Counted from the first letter of the stretch, positions 8,494-16,519 are shown. The stretch: DNA of 64,000 bases from Thalassovita mediterranea (GCA_019448215.1 CP080408.1:2294001-2358000), one strand, 5' to 3'. The notes: generated by a model from the sequence alone, not told the origin. Made by a program: numbers and translations.

Positions 8494-8562
8494 CTCTGTG
8501 ACAGAAAATTAGCATTCAGATGAGGCAAGTTTCTGGGAGGAAACGCTGCAATACTTTTTACG

Positions 8563-8590
8563 GGCGCGGCCACAAGCCGCGCCTTTTTTT
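8563..8590 (+). terminator. Rho-independent terminator of the his operon
   Basis: A perfect eight-base-pair stem GGCGCGGC/GCCGCGCC with loop CACAA is followed by seven T residues. It lies 69 bases after the hisG stop. Confidence 0.93.
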
Positions 8591-8640
8591 ATGCCCCGAT
8601 CAAGTTGCGTTGGGACCCGTCGTCAGACCACCAAAAGAAA

Positions 8641-8659
8641 AAGGCCCCGGTGGGGCCTT
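8641..8659 (-). terminator. Hairpin with A-rich left flank; terminator-like on the minus strand
   Basis: AAGGCCCC pairs with GGGGCCTT over a three-base loop. The bases to the left (8633-8640) are A-rich, so a minus-strand transcript would end in a U-rich tail. No convincing minus-strand gene lies to its right, so it may instead be the 5' hairpin of a plus-strand RNA. Confidence 0.45.
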
Positions 8660-8685
8660 CAAGGGTAAGTCTCTGCTTTTGGAGG

Positions 8686-8754
8686 GCCCGGCTGGCGGCT
8701 CAGGGTCAGGGCGTCAGGGTTTGCAACCAGCCGGGCTTTGTTATTATTGTTTTT
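8686..8754 (+). terminator. Long-loop hairpin followed by a T-rich tail
   Basis: GCCCGGCTGG (8686-8695) pairs perfectly with CCAGCCGGGC (8727-8736) over a 31-base loop, and the next 18 bases are almost all T with a few A and G. It resembles a terminator for plus-strand RNA, yet the his operon already ends at 8590. It may therefore end a separate small RNA. Confidence 0.5.
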
Positions 8755-8764
8755 CAATATATTA

Positions 8765-8798
8765 CTTATCGATAAACGTCAAGCGCTTATCGAAAAAC
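8765..8798. repeat. Direct repeat CTTATCGA(T/A)AAAC, 21 bases apart
   Basis: Two 13-base copies at 8765-8777 and 8786-8798 match at 12 of 13 positions and are offset by 21 bases, about two helical turns. The first copy contains the palindrome TTATCGATAA. The spacing suggests two protein-binding sites on one face of the DNA, though no regulator can be named. Confidence 0.4.
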
Positions 8799-9041
8799 AT
8801 TATGAAATCTTCGTAATCCAGCCCATTCGGTGAGCGGAAGCGGCGCACATAATCGCCCAAACCTGTTTTGACCACTGGGCAACTGGCATGGCTTGCATGC
8901 AAAGTTGCAATTGAAACGGTTTTGCCCAAGCCAACTTCCTGCTCGCCTTTGCGGCTGCAAAGGCCCATGTGTTGACTTTGGAATCAGCCCCAGCCATCGA
9001 AGGCGAAATTCAGTCCCAACGCCCCAGGAGCACAAAGAGAC

Positions 9042-10232
9042 ATGTCAGATCCTCGCGCCCACATCATGCCCGTCTACGCCCCGCCATCGGAGGTGTTCGT
9101 GCGAGGTGAGGGGGTGAACCTCATCACTGAGGACGGCGACAAGTATCTCGATTTCGTCGCTGGCATCGCGGTGAGCTCACTTGGCCACTCGCACCCTAAG
9201 CTCGTCGAGGTCCTGCAGGACCAGGCCGCCAATCTCTGGCACCTCTCAAACATGTTCCGCGTGCGCGCAGGCGAGGAGCTTGCCGACAAGATGTGCGCGC
9301 GCACCTTTGCCGACCGCGTCTTCTTCACCAATTCCGGTACCGAAGCGGTGGAATGCGCGCTGAAAGCGGCCCGCAAGTATCACTGGTCCAAGGGCAATGA
9401 TGACCGCATCGAGTTCATCACCTTCACGGGCGCTTTCCATGGCCGCTCGCTCGGCGCGATCAATGCCGGCGGTAACCCGAAATATCTCGAAGGCTTCGGC
9501 CCCGCCATCGAAGGCTTCCGCCAGCTTGAATGGGGCGACCATGACGCCCTCAAGGAGGCGGTGACCGACAAGACCTGCGCCGTCTTCGTGGAGCCTGTGC
9601 AGGGCGAGGGCGGCGTACGCGCCATGCCTGAAGAATGCCTGACGGGCCTGCGCAAGCTGTGCGACGAGACCGGCACGCTGCTCATCTATGACGAAGTCCA
9701 GTGCGGCATGGGCCGGACGGGCAAGCTCTTCGCCCATGAGTGGGCCGAGAACGCCCAACCGGACATCATGTGCGTCGCCAAGGGCGTCGGCGGCGGCTTC
9801 CCGTTCGGGGCCTGCCTGATGACCGAAGAGGTCGGCCTGCCCATGCAGCCCGGCTCCCACGGCTCCACCTATGGCGGCAACCCGCTCGCCATGGCCGTTG
9901 GCAATGCCGTCTGGGACATCATCTCTGACGAGGCCTTCCTTGCCGAAGTGCGCCGTGTTTCCGGCACGGTCAGCCAGGGCCTCAAATCGCTCGCAGACAG
10001 CCATCCAGACAAGGTCGAAGGCGTCACGGGCAAGGGGCTGCTGACGGGTCTCAAGCTGAAATCAGCGCCAAAGCCTGTCCAGAATGCCTGCCGCGAGAAG
10101 GGCCTACTTGTCGGCGTCGCCGGCAACAATGTCCTCCGTCTCGCGCCGCCGCTCATCATCGAGGATAGCGACGTCCGCAAGGCCGTCAGCGTCATGGATG
10201 AAGCTCTGAGCGAGTGGGAGATGGAGGGGTAG
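9042..10232 (+). CDS. argD: Acetylornithine aminotransferase
   Basis: ArgD is a PLP-dependent class III aminotransferase that converts N-acetylglutamate semialdehyde to N-acetylornithine in arginine synthesis, and often also acts in lysine synthesis. It has 396 residues, the normal length. Visible features are DFVAGIAVSSLGHSHP near the N-terminus, NSGTEAVECALKAARKY, LIYDEVQCGMGRTGKLFAHE with the aspartate that binds the pyridine nitrogen, and the Schiff-base lysine at about residue 247 in CVAKGVGGGFPFG. In many alphaproteobacteria argD is followed directly by argF and hslO; here argF is 12.3 kb further on in the same direction. A hairpin with a T-run follows the gene within 80 bases. Confidence 0.95.
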   Translation: MSDPRAHIMPVYAPPSEVFVRGEGVNLITEDGDKYLDFVAGIAVSSLGHSHPKLVEVLQDQAANLWHLSNMFRVRAGEELADKMCARTFADRVFFTNSGTEAVECALKAARKYHWSKGNDDRIEFITFTGAFHGRSLGAINAGGNPKYLEGFGPAIEGFRQLEWGDHDALKEAVTDKTCAVFVEPVQGEGGVRAMPEECLTGLRKLCDETGTLLIYDEVQCGMGRTGKLFAHEWAENAQPDIMCVAKGVGGGFPFGACLMTEEVGLPMQPGSHGSTYGGNPLAMAVGNAVWDIISDEAFLAEVRRVSGTVSQGLKSLADSHPDKVEGVTGKGLLTGLKLKSAPKPVQNACREKGLLVGVAGNNVLRLAPPLIIEDSDVRKAVSVMDEALSEWEMEG

Positions 10233-10273
10233 GGCTCTAACTCCCCAGTTAGGTATCCACCGTCCAGGCATTC

Positions 10274-10359
10274 GCCCGTATGGTTCGACTTCGCTCACCA
10301 TGCGGGCGTTTTTCTGACCTCTCATGGGCCCGCATGGTGAGCGAAGTCGAACCACGGGC
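10274..10359. repeat. Inverted pair of REP-like palindromes; first copy doubles as argD terminator
   Basis: The arm at 10274-10307 recurs in inverted orientation at 10328-10359 with a two-base deletion (32 of 34 bases). Each arm is itself a hairpin: GCCCGTATGG pairs with CCATGCGGGC around a TTCGACTTCGCTCA loop. The first hairpin is followed by GTTTTT, so it can act as a terminator for argD. Both arms together can form a long cruciform. The TTCGACTTCGCTCA core resembles interspersed repeats seen in GC-rich proteobacteria. Confidence 0.75.
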
Positions 10360-10477
10360 CATCGGCGCAATTTCAGAAACATGTAATAGCTTATCTCCTC
10401 TCCAACTCGAGAGCGATCGGCTAGACATGGATGCGGTGGTTCAACCATAAGGTTTCAGGCGTGATGGGAGCGATCAA

Positions 10478-11272
10478 TTGAAACTGGACCAGATCCGCCT
10501 CGTGAATATGGTGCTGACATTTCTCGGCGCCTTCATATTCGTCAGTCTGTTCCTCTACATCACGTTTGCTCCTGATGACTTCGATCAGCACACGCGTGAA
10601 TTCGCCATCGAGCAAGTTCGCGGGCAAGTCGATGAGCAGCTCGGCAATCTCGCCCAATCTGAAGGTGCAGACCGATTGTCGGAATTTGCCGGTGGCATTT
10701 CCAGCCGATTGCAGTCGCGCATCGAAGAGGCGAGAGACAGTCTTGATTCTGGTGTCGACCAGCTGATTGCAGACGTCCTTGCATCTGCGTGCAAGCTGGA
10801 TTGCGAACGCCGCGATCAGGCGGCCGCTGCCGTCCGCGACGTTCTGAATAGCTCGATCTTGCGCAACCAGATGGCTTTTGATCGGCTTCAGTCCCTTGTC
10901 GTCGGCAAATATGATGAGGTGATGCACGAGCTTCGCCTCGATCTCCGCATCTTCACCGGCAGCAGTGCGGTCGCTTTAGTCTTTGCGTTTCTGCTGTCAG
11001 TGTTTCGCGGTCGGGCCGCAGCGCATTTACTGCCAATTTCACTATGCCTGACCACGGCGACGGTGCTCGCAGTGGTCTGGTACGCGTTTGGTCAGGACTG
11101 GATAACGACAATCCTGTTCAGCTCATATTGGGGCTGGACCTACAGCGTCTTGCTTGGCGGGCTCGTATTGCTGATGGTGGACATTGCCGCGAACAGAGCC
11201 CGCATCACCAGCTCTGTCATGAACGGTATAACGGGTTTGTTTGGCAATTCGGTTGCGCTCTTACCCTGCTGA
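10478..11272 (+). CDS. Membrane protein of unknown function with N- and C-terminal helices
   Basis: The 264-residue product has one transmembrane helix near residues 8-30 (VNMVLTFLGAFIFVSLFLYI). A long acidic, mostly helical and coiled-coil-like domain follows at about 35-155, then three hydrophobic segments near 160-180, 190-205 and 220-235. I do not recognise a family. The topology suggests an extracytoplasmic or cytoplasmic helical domain held between membrane anchors. The start is TTG at 10478, supported by GGGAG at 10466-10470; no in-frame ATG or GTG lies close upstream. It is followed by a bidirectional terminator. Confidence 0.65.
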   Translation: MKLDQIRLVNMVLTFLGAFIFVSLFLYITFAPDDFDQHTREFAIEQVRGQVDEQLGNLAQSEGADRLSEFAGGISSRLQSRIEEARDSLDSGVDQLIADVLASACKLDCERRDQAAAAVRDVLNSSILRNQMAFDRLQSLVVGKYDEVMHELRLDLRIFTGSSAVALVFAFLLSVFRGRAAAHLLPISLCLTTATVLAVVWYAFGQDWITTILFSSYWGWTYSVLLGGLVLLMVDIAANRARITSSVMNGITGLFGNSVALLPC

Positions 11273-11316
11273 GCGCAGCGAGGATCAGGCCTGACCATAA
11301 CGGACACGCACAAAAA

Positions 11317-11343
11317 AAGCCGGCCCCGAAAGGCCGGCTTTCT
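11317..11343. terminator. Bidirectional terminator between convergent genes
   Basis: A run of A residues leads into AAGCCGGCC, a short loop and GGCCGGCTT followed by T residues. The stem is seven base pairs plus A-T pairs. It can end the membrane-protein gene on the plus strand and the acyl-CoA dehydrogenase gene on the minus strand. Confidence 0.85.
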
Positions 11344-11365
11344 CATATCTGGCTAAGGCAAGGAC

Positions 11366-12649
11366 CTACTTCTTGGTCATGCCCTTCATGCCCATGCGGC
11401 CGATCTCGTTGCGGCCGACGACCATGTGGTGCACTTCGTCCGGACCGTCAGCGAGGCGCAGCGTGCGCTGGCTGGTGTACATGCGGGCAAGCGGGGTCCA
11501 CTGGGACACGCCGGTTGCGCCGTGCATCTGGATCGCGTCGTCGATGATCTTGCAAACCTTCTCCGGCACCATCGCTTTCACCATGGAAATCCAGACGCGG
11601 GCTTCCTTGTTGCCGAGGACGTCCATCGCCTTGGCTGCTTTCAGCACCATGAGGCGGCAGGCTTCAATCTCGATGCGCGCACGGGAGACTTTCTCCTGGT
11701 TGCCGCCGAGCTTGATGAGCGGCTGGCCGAAGGCGTCACGGCTCATGCCGCGCTCGAGCATCAGGTCGAGGGCCTTCTCTGCGGCGCCGATGGAGCGCAT
11801 GCAGTGGTGGATACGGCCTGGGCCGAGGCGCAGCTGGGAAATCTCGAAGCCGCGGCCAACGCCGAGCAGGATGTTCTCTTCCGGCACGGTCACGTCCGTG
11901 AAGCGGATGTGCATGTGGCCGTGTGGCGCGTCGTCTTCGCCGAAGACGTGCATCGGGCCGAGAACCTCAACGCCTGGTGTGTCCATAGGCACGAGGATCT
12001 GCGACTGCTGCTGGTGGCTCTGCGCGTCGGGGTCGGTCTGGACCATGACGATCATGATCTTGCAGCGTGGGTCGCCAGCACCGGAGGCGTAGTACTTCTC
12101 GCCATTGATGACCCAGTTGCCGTCTTTCAGGACAGCTTGGGTACGAACATTGCGCGCGTCAGAGCAGGCCGTGTGCGGCTCGGTCATCGCAAAGCAGGAG
12201 CGGATTTCGCCCTCGAGCAGCGGCTTCAGCCACTGGTCTTTCTGTGCCTTGGTGCCGACGCGCTCCAGCACTTCCATATTGCCCGTGTCAGGCGCAGCGC
12301 AGTTCATGCACTCGGACGCGAGCGAGTTCTTGCCAAGCTCGGCAGCGATATACGCATAGTCGAGGTTTGGCAGGCCTTCGCCGGTTTCAGCGTCTGGCAG
12401 GAAGAAGTTCCAGAGACCCTGGTCCTTGGCTTTTTGCTTTACGGCGTCGAGCAGCTCCAGCTGGCCCGGCGCGTAGGAAAAGCGCTCTGCGCGGCCTTCG
12501 CCAAGCTTGTGGAACTCGACGCTCATCGGGTCGACTTCTTCCTTGATGAAGCGCTTCACGTGCTCGTAAAGCGGCACGGTCTTCTCCGACATGCGCAGGT
12601 CATTCAGCTCATCGCGAACGCCCATTGTGCCGATTGTTGCGGTATCCAT
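11366..12649 (-). CDS. Acyl-CoA dehydrogenase family protein
   Basis: This is an FAD-dependent enzyme that introduces the alpha-beta double bond into an acyl-CoA, the first step of beta-oxidation. It has 427 residues from the chosen ATG. The N-terminal helical domain includes FIKEEVDPMSVEFHKLGEGRAERFSY. The middle domain has CFAMTEPHTACSDARNV, a flavin-binding motif, and the C-terminal domain ends with MHGATGVSQW and RTLRLADGPDEVHHMVVGRNE, as in the ACAD10/11-like branch. Upstream in-frame codons to 12790 were rejected because GGGAGGATCAGG immediately precedes the 12649 start. It is divergent from a MarR regulator with a palindrome between them, which suggests repression by that regulator. 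Confidence 0.92.
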   Translation of the reverse strand: MDTATIGTMGVRDELNDLRMSEKTVPLYEHVKRFIKEEVDPMSVEFHKLGEGRAERFSYAPGQLELLDAVKQKAKDQGLWNFFLPDAETGEGLPNLDYAYIAAELGKNSLASECMNCAAPDTGNMEVLERVGTKAQKDQWLKPLLEGEIRSCFAMTEPHTACSDARNVRTQAVLKDGNWVINGEKYYASGAGDPRCKIMIVMVQTDPDAQSHQQQSQILVPMDTPGVEVLGPMHVFGEDDAPHGHMHIRFTDVTVPEENILLGVGRGFEISQLRLGPGRIHHCMRSIGAAEKALDLMLERGMSRDAFGQPLIKLGGNQEKVSRARIEIEACRLMVLKAAKAMDVLGNKEARVWISMVKAMVPEKVCKIIDDAIQMHGATGVSQWTPLARMYTSQRTLRLADGPDEVHHMVVGRNEIGRMGMKGMTKK

Positions 12650-12727
12650 TTCCTGATCCTCCCAAAGATCGAGTGTTAAGCGGACATCTGCCCGGACAGG
12701 GTTGGGACTGGCCGAACAGTTGATTGT

Positions 12728-12739
12728 TTCACTAGTGAA
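12728..12739. promoter_or_regulatory. Candidate MarR operator, perfect palindrome TTCACTAGTGAA
   Basis: The 12-base perfect palindrome sits in the 127-base gap between the divergent acyl-CoA dehydrogenase and MarR genes. It is flanked by AT-rich bases that could hold promoter elements (TATATC at 12741-12746). A MarR dimer beside it is the natural candidate to bind. Confidence 0.6.
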
Positions 12740-12776
12740 GTATATCCTCCGGGACGAGGACTCGCAAGGGGCAGGA

Positions 12777-13235
12777 ATGACGCACGACACACGAAACCCG
12801 CGAATTTACTCGCGCCTGCAGATCGCCGCCCAGCTGTATCGCAAGGTTGCAGATCGACAGCTGGTCGAGACGGCAGGCCTGACAGCGCCGCAGCTCGGCG
12901 TGCTGACGCGCGTCGGCGCGGCAAAGGCGCTCAACCAGACAAGCCTCGCGCGGGACCTTCGGCTCAATGACTCCGCGATCACAGCCATGGTGCGCCGCCT
13001 GATTGGTATGGGGATGCTGGAAAAGACGCGTAGCGAAAGCGACAGCCGGGCCTTCGTGCTCAAGCTGACCGAACAGGGCCAGACTGCGATCGACCGGGCT
13101 GTAAACCACCCCATCGCCATCAACCGCCGCATCGAACAGGAATTCGGCGCAGAGGCGCTGCTGCAATTCACCGAAAAGCTGAACCGCATCATCGCCCTCT
13201 GCGACGAGGAATCGATGGTCGAGGCTGAGGGGTAG
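12777..13235 (+). CDS. MarR family transcriptional regulator
   Basis: The 152-residue protein is a winged helix-turn-helix regulator of the MarR family. Residues about 30-105 carry the DNA-binding region (TAPQLGVLTRVGAAKALNQTSLARDLRLNDSAITAMVRRLIGMGMLEKTRSESDSRAFVLKLTEQG); the wing contains the typical DSRAF segment. N- and C-terminal helices would form the dimer. The start at 12777 has GCAGGA just upstream; an earlier in-frame start at 12702 would cover the palindrome and is less likely. Its position opposite an acyl-CoA dehydrogenase suggests it responds to an acyl or aromatic CoA ligand, but this is inferred from context only. Confidence 0.88.
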   Translation: MTHDTRNPRIYSRLQIAAQLYRKVADRQLVETAGLTAPQLGVLTRVGAAKALNQTSLARDLRLNDSAITAMVRRLIGMGMLEKTRSESDSRAFVLKLTEQGQTAIDRAVNHPIAINRRIEQEFGAEALLQFTEKLNRIIALCDEESMVEAEG

Positions 13236-13238
13236 GCC

Positions 13239-13850
13239 CTAAGCCTTTACGCTCTCGCGTTTCGACACCTTGTCGAACCAGGCAGCGACATTCTTGAAGT
13301 CGCGGTTCAGCGGCTGGCCGACTTGCTCGCCGAAGGCGAGGAAGCAGAAGAGCAGGATGTCAGCGAGCGTGAGCTTGTCGCCAGCGACATAGTCGCGGCC
13401 GGCCATCTGCTTGTCGAGAAAGGCGATATTGTCCTGCGTGAAGGCTTTGAGGCCGTCAGAGGCTTCCGGCAGGCAGCGCATCCGGTCCTTGAACATTGGC
13501 AGGCCTTCAGCGCCGCGGAAGGCCGTGGTCATGGGCTCAACGATCTTGAGATCGACCCAGCGTGTCCAGCGGCGCGTCTGGGCGCGTTCTTCAGGCGTTG
13601 AGCCGATCAGGCTGTCGCCGGGATTGGTCTCATCAAGATATTCGCAGATCGCGGTGATTTCGGTGATCAGCGAGCCGTCATCGAGAAAGAGCGCTGGCGA
13701 CTGGCCGTGCGGGTTCTTCTCCAGATAGTCAGGCTGGCGGTTCGCGCCGACCATGATGTCGATGTCTTCTGTCGGGATTTCGATGCCCCGCTCGGCCATG
13801 AACATGCGAACGACATGCGGGTTCGGTCCGACTGAATTATAGAGTTTCAT
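13239..13850 (-). CDS. Glutathione S-transferase family protein
   Basis: The 203-residue cytosolic protein has the two-domain GST fold. The N-terminal thioredoxin-like domain (about 1-80) starts MKLYNSVGPNPHVVRMFMAERGI and includes NPHGQSPALFLDDGSLITEITAICEYLDE, with the cis-proline and glutathione-contacting residues. The helical C-terminal domain has YVAGDKLTLADILLFCFLAF near residues 150-170, the usual N-capping motif. The ATG at 13850 follows GGAGACG. It converges on the MarR gene with three bases between stops. The substrate is not predictable. Confidence 0.88.
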   Translation of the reverse strand: MKLYNSVGPNPHVVRMFMAERGIEIPTEDIDIMVGANRQPDYLEKNPHGQSPALFLDDGSLITEITAICEYLDETNPGDSLIGSTPEERAQTRRWTRWVDLKIVEPMTTAFRGAEGLPMFKDRMRCLPEASDGLKAFTQDNIAFLDKQMAGRDYVAGDKLTLADILLFCFLAFGEQVGQPLNRDFKNVAAWFDKVSKRESVKA

Positions 13851-13934
13851 GGCGCGTCTCCTCGGGCGTTTCTTGTCTTCTCTGACGCGCGAGACTATCG
13901 GCGCCTGCCAGGTCGGCAAGCCATGACGCAGGGT

Positions 13935-14906
13935 TCAGTCAGCCTTCTTCTGGCGCCTGAAGCGCCTTGGCTTTTCAGTGTTCTCGGCTTTTTGCTTGGC
14001 TGTCTTTGTCGTCAGGCCGCGTTCCCGGCGGCTGATGACGCCGTTGACTTCGGCGCCGGCGCAAATCGCGAAAGAGGAGAGCCACAGCCACATGAGAAGC
14101 GCGGCGACGGCGCCAAGCGAGCCAAACGTCTCATTATAGTCGGCAAAGGCGCTGAGATAGAAAGAGAAGGCGACCGAAGCCAGCAGCCAGATGACGCCCG
14201 CCACAATCGCCCCCGGCAGGATGGGGCGCGCGCGGCTTTCATGGGCCCGAACGCTGTGGGGGCGGGCGGTCCGCATGAAAGCATAGATGCCAAGCAGGAA
14301 GAGGCTGATCAGGCCGAGCCAGCGAATGATGCGGAGCAGCGCGTCAAGAAACGCGCCAAGCTGAAGCGCTTCGATGATTGGCGGCACGGCGCCAATTGCA
14401 GCAAGCGAAATGATGGCAAAGACGATCGCGCCAGCTGTAAAGCCAAGCGCCAGCAGGTTCTGCTGGACAAAGCCGCGCTTGGCGGGTCGGTCATAGGTCA
14501 CAGCAATTGCCAGCAGCAGGGCGTTGGCGCCCCGCGATGCCGACCAGAGCGCAACGACGAGCGAGACAAGCGCGCCCCATGAAAGGCCTGAGGATTGCGA
14601 ATCCGCGATGCGGATCATCTGCGCCGTGATCAGCCGGTAAGCCTCGTCAGGCAGGAAGGTCTGCATGATCTCGAAGTACTCGCGAAGGTCGGCAGAGCTT
14701 GTAAAAAGCCCCCAGACCATCAGCGCGCAGGCGACGGCCGGGAAGACAGACAGGAAGGCGTAGAAAGCGACCCCGCCAGAAACCAGCGCCACATCGTCTT
14801 CGCCGATACGCCCGAAGGTGCGCGTCACGATGTTCACGACAGGATGGCCCCAGCGCTGGTAAAGCGGGGCGTTCCTGATCTTGTAGATAATGTCCGAACC
14901 AATCAT
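13935..14906 (-). CDS. YihY/BrkB family inner-membrane protein
   Basis: The product belongs to the YihY/UPF0761 family of polytopic inner-membrane proteins whose molecular function is not settled. About 323 residues carry six hydrophobic segments. The family features ALVSGGVAFYAFLSVFPAVACALMVWGLF near residue 40 and WSASRGANALLLAIAVTY near 125 are clear, as are the glycine-rich late helices ending in AEVNGVISRRER. A charged tail (KTAKQKAENTEKPRRFRRQKKAD) follows in the cytoplasm. The start at 14906 is preceded by GGAG at ten bases; an in-frame ATG at 14927 (MAGVDSLMIG) is the alternative. Confidence 0.85.
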   Translation of the reverse strand: MIGSDIIYKIRNAPLYQRWGHPVVNIVTRTFGRIGEDDVALVSGGVAFYAFLSVFPAVACALMVWGLFTSSADLREYFEIMQTFLPDEAYRLITAQMIRIADSQSSGLSWGALVSLVVALWSASRGANALLLAIAVTYDRPAKRGFVQQNLLALGFTAGAIVFAIISLAAIGAVPPIIEALQLGAFLDALLRIIRWLGLISLFLLGIYAFMRTARPHSVRAHESRARPILPGAIVAGVIWLLASVAFSFYLSAFADYNETFGSLGAVAALLMWLWLSSFAICAGAEVNGVISRRERGLTTKTAKQKAENTEKPRRFRRQKKAD

Positions 14907-15008
14907 CAGACTATCAACTCCGGCCATACCGGCCTGTTCCGGCGTCGCCTTGACGCAGGCCGCCCCCCGGCCAGTATTGGGTGAAGCTGATATCTGGAGG
15001 GAAGACCC

Positions 15009-15203
15009 ATGATGAAAAACCCGAAAAACTGGCTCGCCATCATTCTCGTTGCGCTGATCCTGATCTTCGCGCTTCAGAACATGGAGCTGATCAGCGTCAA
15101 CTTCCTTGGCTTTGGTTTTGAGACGCGCCGGGTCCTTCTGATCTTCATCTGCGTCATCATCGGTTTCGTCCTCGGCAAGACCATCCGGTTTAAACGCAGC
15201 TGA
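15009..15203 (+). CDS. LapA-domain small membrane protein (DUF1049)
   Basis: The 64-residue protein has two transmembrane helices, near residues 8-23 and 42-58, joined by the segment NMELISVNFLGFGFETRR. This matches the LapA/DUF1049 family. In E. coli LapA works with LapB in controlling lipopolysaccharide assembly. Here no lapB is next to it, so only the fold is assigned. GGAGGG lies at 14997-15002, just before the ATG. It is divergent from the YihY-like gene. Confidence 0.8.
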   Translation: MMKNPKNWLAIILVALILIFALQNMELISVNFLGFGFETRRVLLIFICVIIGFVLGKTIRFKRS

Positions 15204-15244
15204 GCCGATAGACGCGCGCCACCGGTTTGCGCCAGAATTGATTG

Positions 15245-16519
15245 GTGAGGAATTTCGCAGGTTTTTTCCGGGCCGCACTGATGGCCTGCCTATGCACCGT
15301 GGCTGCACCGTCAGTGCACCATGGATACGCGCAAACATCCTCTGGACCTGCAAAAGACTTTCCAACTGAGGAAAAGAGCGACGCGCTGAAGGATGTCGAG
15401 GCGCTCTGCGCGCTCGTGCGTGAGCACTATGTCTACTTCGCGCCGCGCAAGAGCGTCTGGGAGGCGACTTGCGAAGCGGCGCGGGAGGCGGCCCTGACAG
15501 AGGCTGCGGCAACGCCAGCCGGGCACCTTGAGCTGCTCGAACACATGCTCGACCAGCTCTGGGACAATCACGCCTCGCTGAACATCAACTCCTCGACCTC
15601 ACCGCGGCTAGTGCCATCGGGGAGCGATTACTGGCTTGATTTCGAAGGCGGCGATGCCGTGGTGACGGCGGTCCGGCCGGGCTCTGGGGCGGCCAATGCT
15701 GGTCTGCAAGTGGGCGACCGCGTCGTCGCGATGAATGGCATGCCTGTGTTGAGCGCGGCCAGTGACCGGATCCGGTATGGCCGAAACGCGGTTAGCGAAG
15801 CGCGGCTCAATTGGGCGCTGAATGCGCAGGCGGCGGGATATCGCGGCCAGATGCGCGGTGTCACCGTCGAGCGGGGCGGGACGGAGCTCAATCTGATCCT
15901 CGATGAGCCTATGCCTGAACAGCCCAAGGAGCCGGTCACCTACAAGCGGCTCGAAGGCAATATCGGCTATATCAGCATCGAGGATTCGCTTGGCGATGAA
16001 GCGGCCGTTGCCGCGTTCGACGCTGCGCTTGAAGCGCTGCAAGGCGCATCCGGCTGGATCATTGACCTTCGAAATACGCCGAGCGGCGGCAATACGGGCG
16101 TCGCAGAGCCGATGCTTGGCCGCTTTATTCGGGGCGTGAAACCCTATCAGAAGGCTGGTCCGCGTTGGGAAGGCGAGGCCGTCCGGCATGTCGCTTCACG
16201 CGGGCCTTGGCGCGTCAAAGGCCGGGTTGCCGTGCTCGCCGGGCGCTGGACGGGCAGTATGGGCGAGGGGCTGGCGATCGGCTTTGATGGCCTTCGCCGG
16301 GCGCGCGTTTTCGGCTCTCGAATGGCTGCGCTTGCCGGCGGGGTCGAGAGCTTCCAGTTGCCAGCTAGCGGCTGGTCGGTTCGCCTGCCGAGCTACGATC
16401 TCTATCATATCAAGGGCATGGAGCGGCATGTCTGGCACCCGCCATACCCCGTCATTGCTGACAATGGCGATGGACCAGATCTGGCGTTGCAGGCCGCCGA
16501 GGACTGGCTCAGCCGCTAG
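15245..16519 (+). CDS. Exported S41-like peptidase with PDZ domain
   Basis: The roughly 424-residue protein carries a signal peptide (VRNFAGFFRAALMACLCTVAAPSVHHGYA), so it acts in the periplasm or is anchored there. A helical region is followed by a PDZ-like domain at about 130-200 (VTAVRPGSGAANAGLQVGDRVVAMNGM). A C-terminal S41/tail-specific-protease domain begins near residue 235 with GNIGYISIEDSL. The likely nucleophile serine lies in RWTGSMGEGLAIGF near residue 337. The start is uncertain: GTG at 15245 was taken, with TTG one codon earlier and ATG at 15281 as alternatives. Its stop overlaps that of the opposing MscS gene in CTAG. Confidence 0.75.
   Translation: MRNFAGFFRAALMACLCTVAAPSVHHGYAQTSSGPAKDFPTEEKSDALKDVEALCALVREHYVYFAPRKSVWEATCEAAREAALTEAAATPAGHLELLEHMLDQLWDNHASLNINSSTSPRLVPSGSDYWLDFEGGDAVVTAVRPGSGAANAGLQVGDRVVAMNGMPVLSAASDRIRYGRNAVSEARLNWALNAQAAGYRGQMRGVTVERGGTELNLILDEPMPEQPKEPVTYKRLEGNIGYISIEDSLGDEAAVAAFDAALEALQGASGWIIDLRNTPSGGNTGVAEPMLGRFIRGVKPYQKAGPRWEGEAVRHVASRGPWRVKGRVAVLAGRWTGSMGEGLAIGFDGLRRARVFGSRMAALAGGVESFQLPASGWSVRLPSYDLYHIKGMERHVWHPPYPVIADNGDGPDLALQAAEDWLSR

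Larger units (their letters stand above)
8494..9041. other. 548-base intergenic region with three hairpins and no convincing gene
   Basis: The stretch between hisG and argD holds the hisG terminator, two further hairpins, an AT-rich segment with a 21-base-spaced direct repeat, and the argD upstream region. A TTGACT at 8972-8977 could be a -35 element for argD, but no good -10 follows. Near 8893-8910 there are TTGCATGCAA and TTGCAA motifs. Short ORFs on both strands do not resemble known proteins and cross the terminators. A small RNA ending at the third hairpin is possible. Confidence 0.6.

Noticed and set aside
8520-8816. 98-codon plus-strand ORF after hisG
   Set aside because: It runs straight through the strong his terminator and two further hairpins, has low-complexity composition and resembles no protein.
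8762-9035. Three overlapping minus-strand ORFs upstream of argD
   Set aside because: They lie in different frames, lack ribosome-binding sites and recognisable families, and cover the likely argD promoter.
10281-10290. TGGTTCGACT as part of a tRNA T-arm
   Set aside because: No acceptor or anticodon arm fits; the bases belong to the REP-like palindrome.
11426-12679. 417-codon plus-strand ORF
   Set aside because: It is the antisense of the acyl-CoA dehydrogenase gene, a common by-product of GC-rich codon usage, and its translation has no domain.
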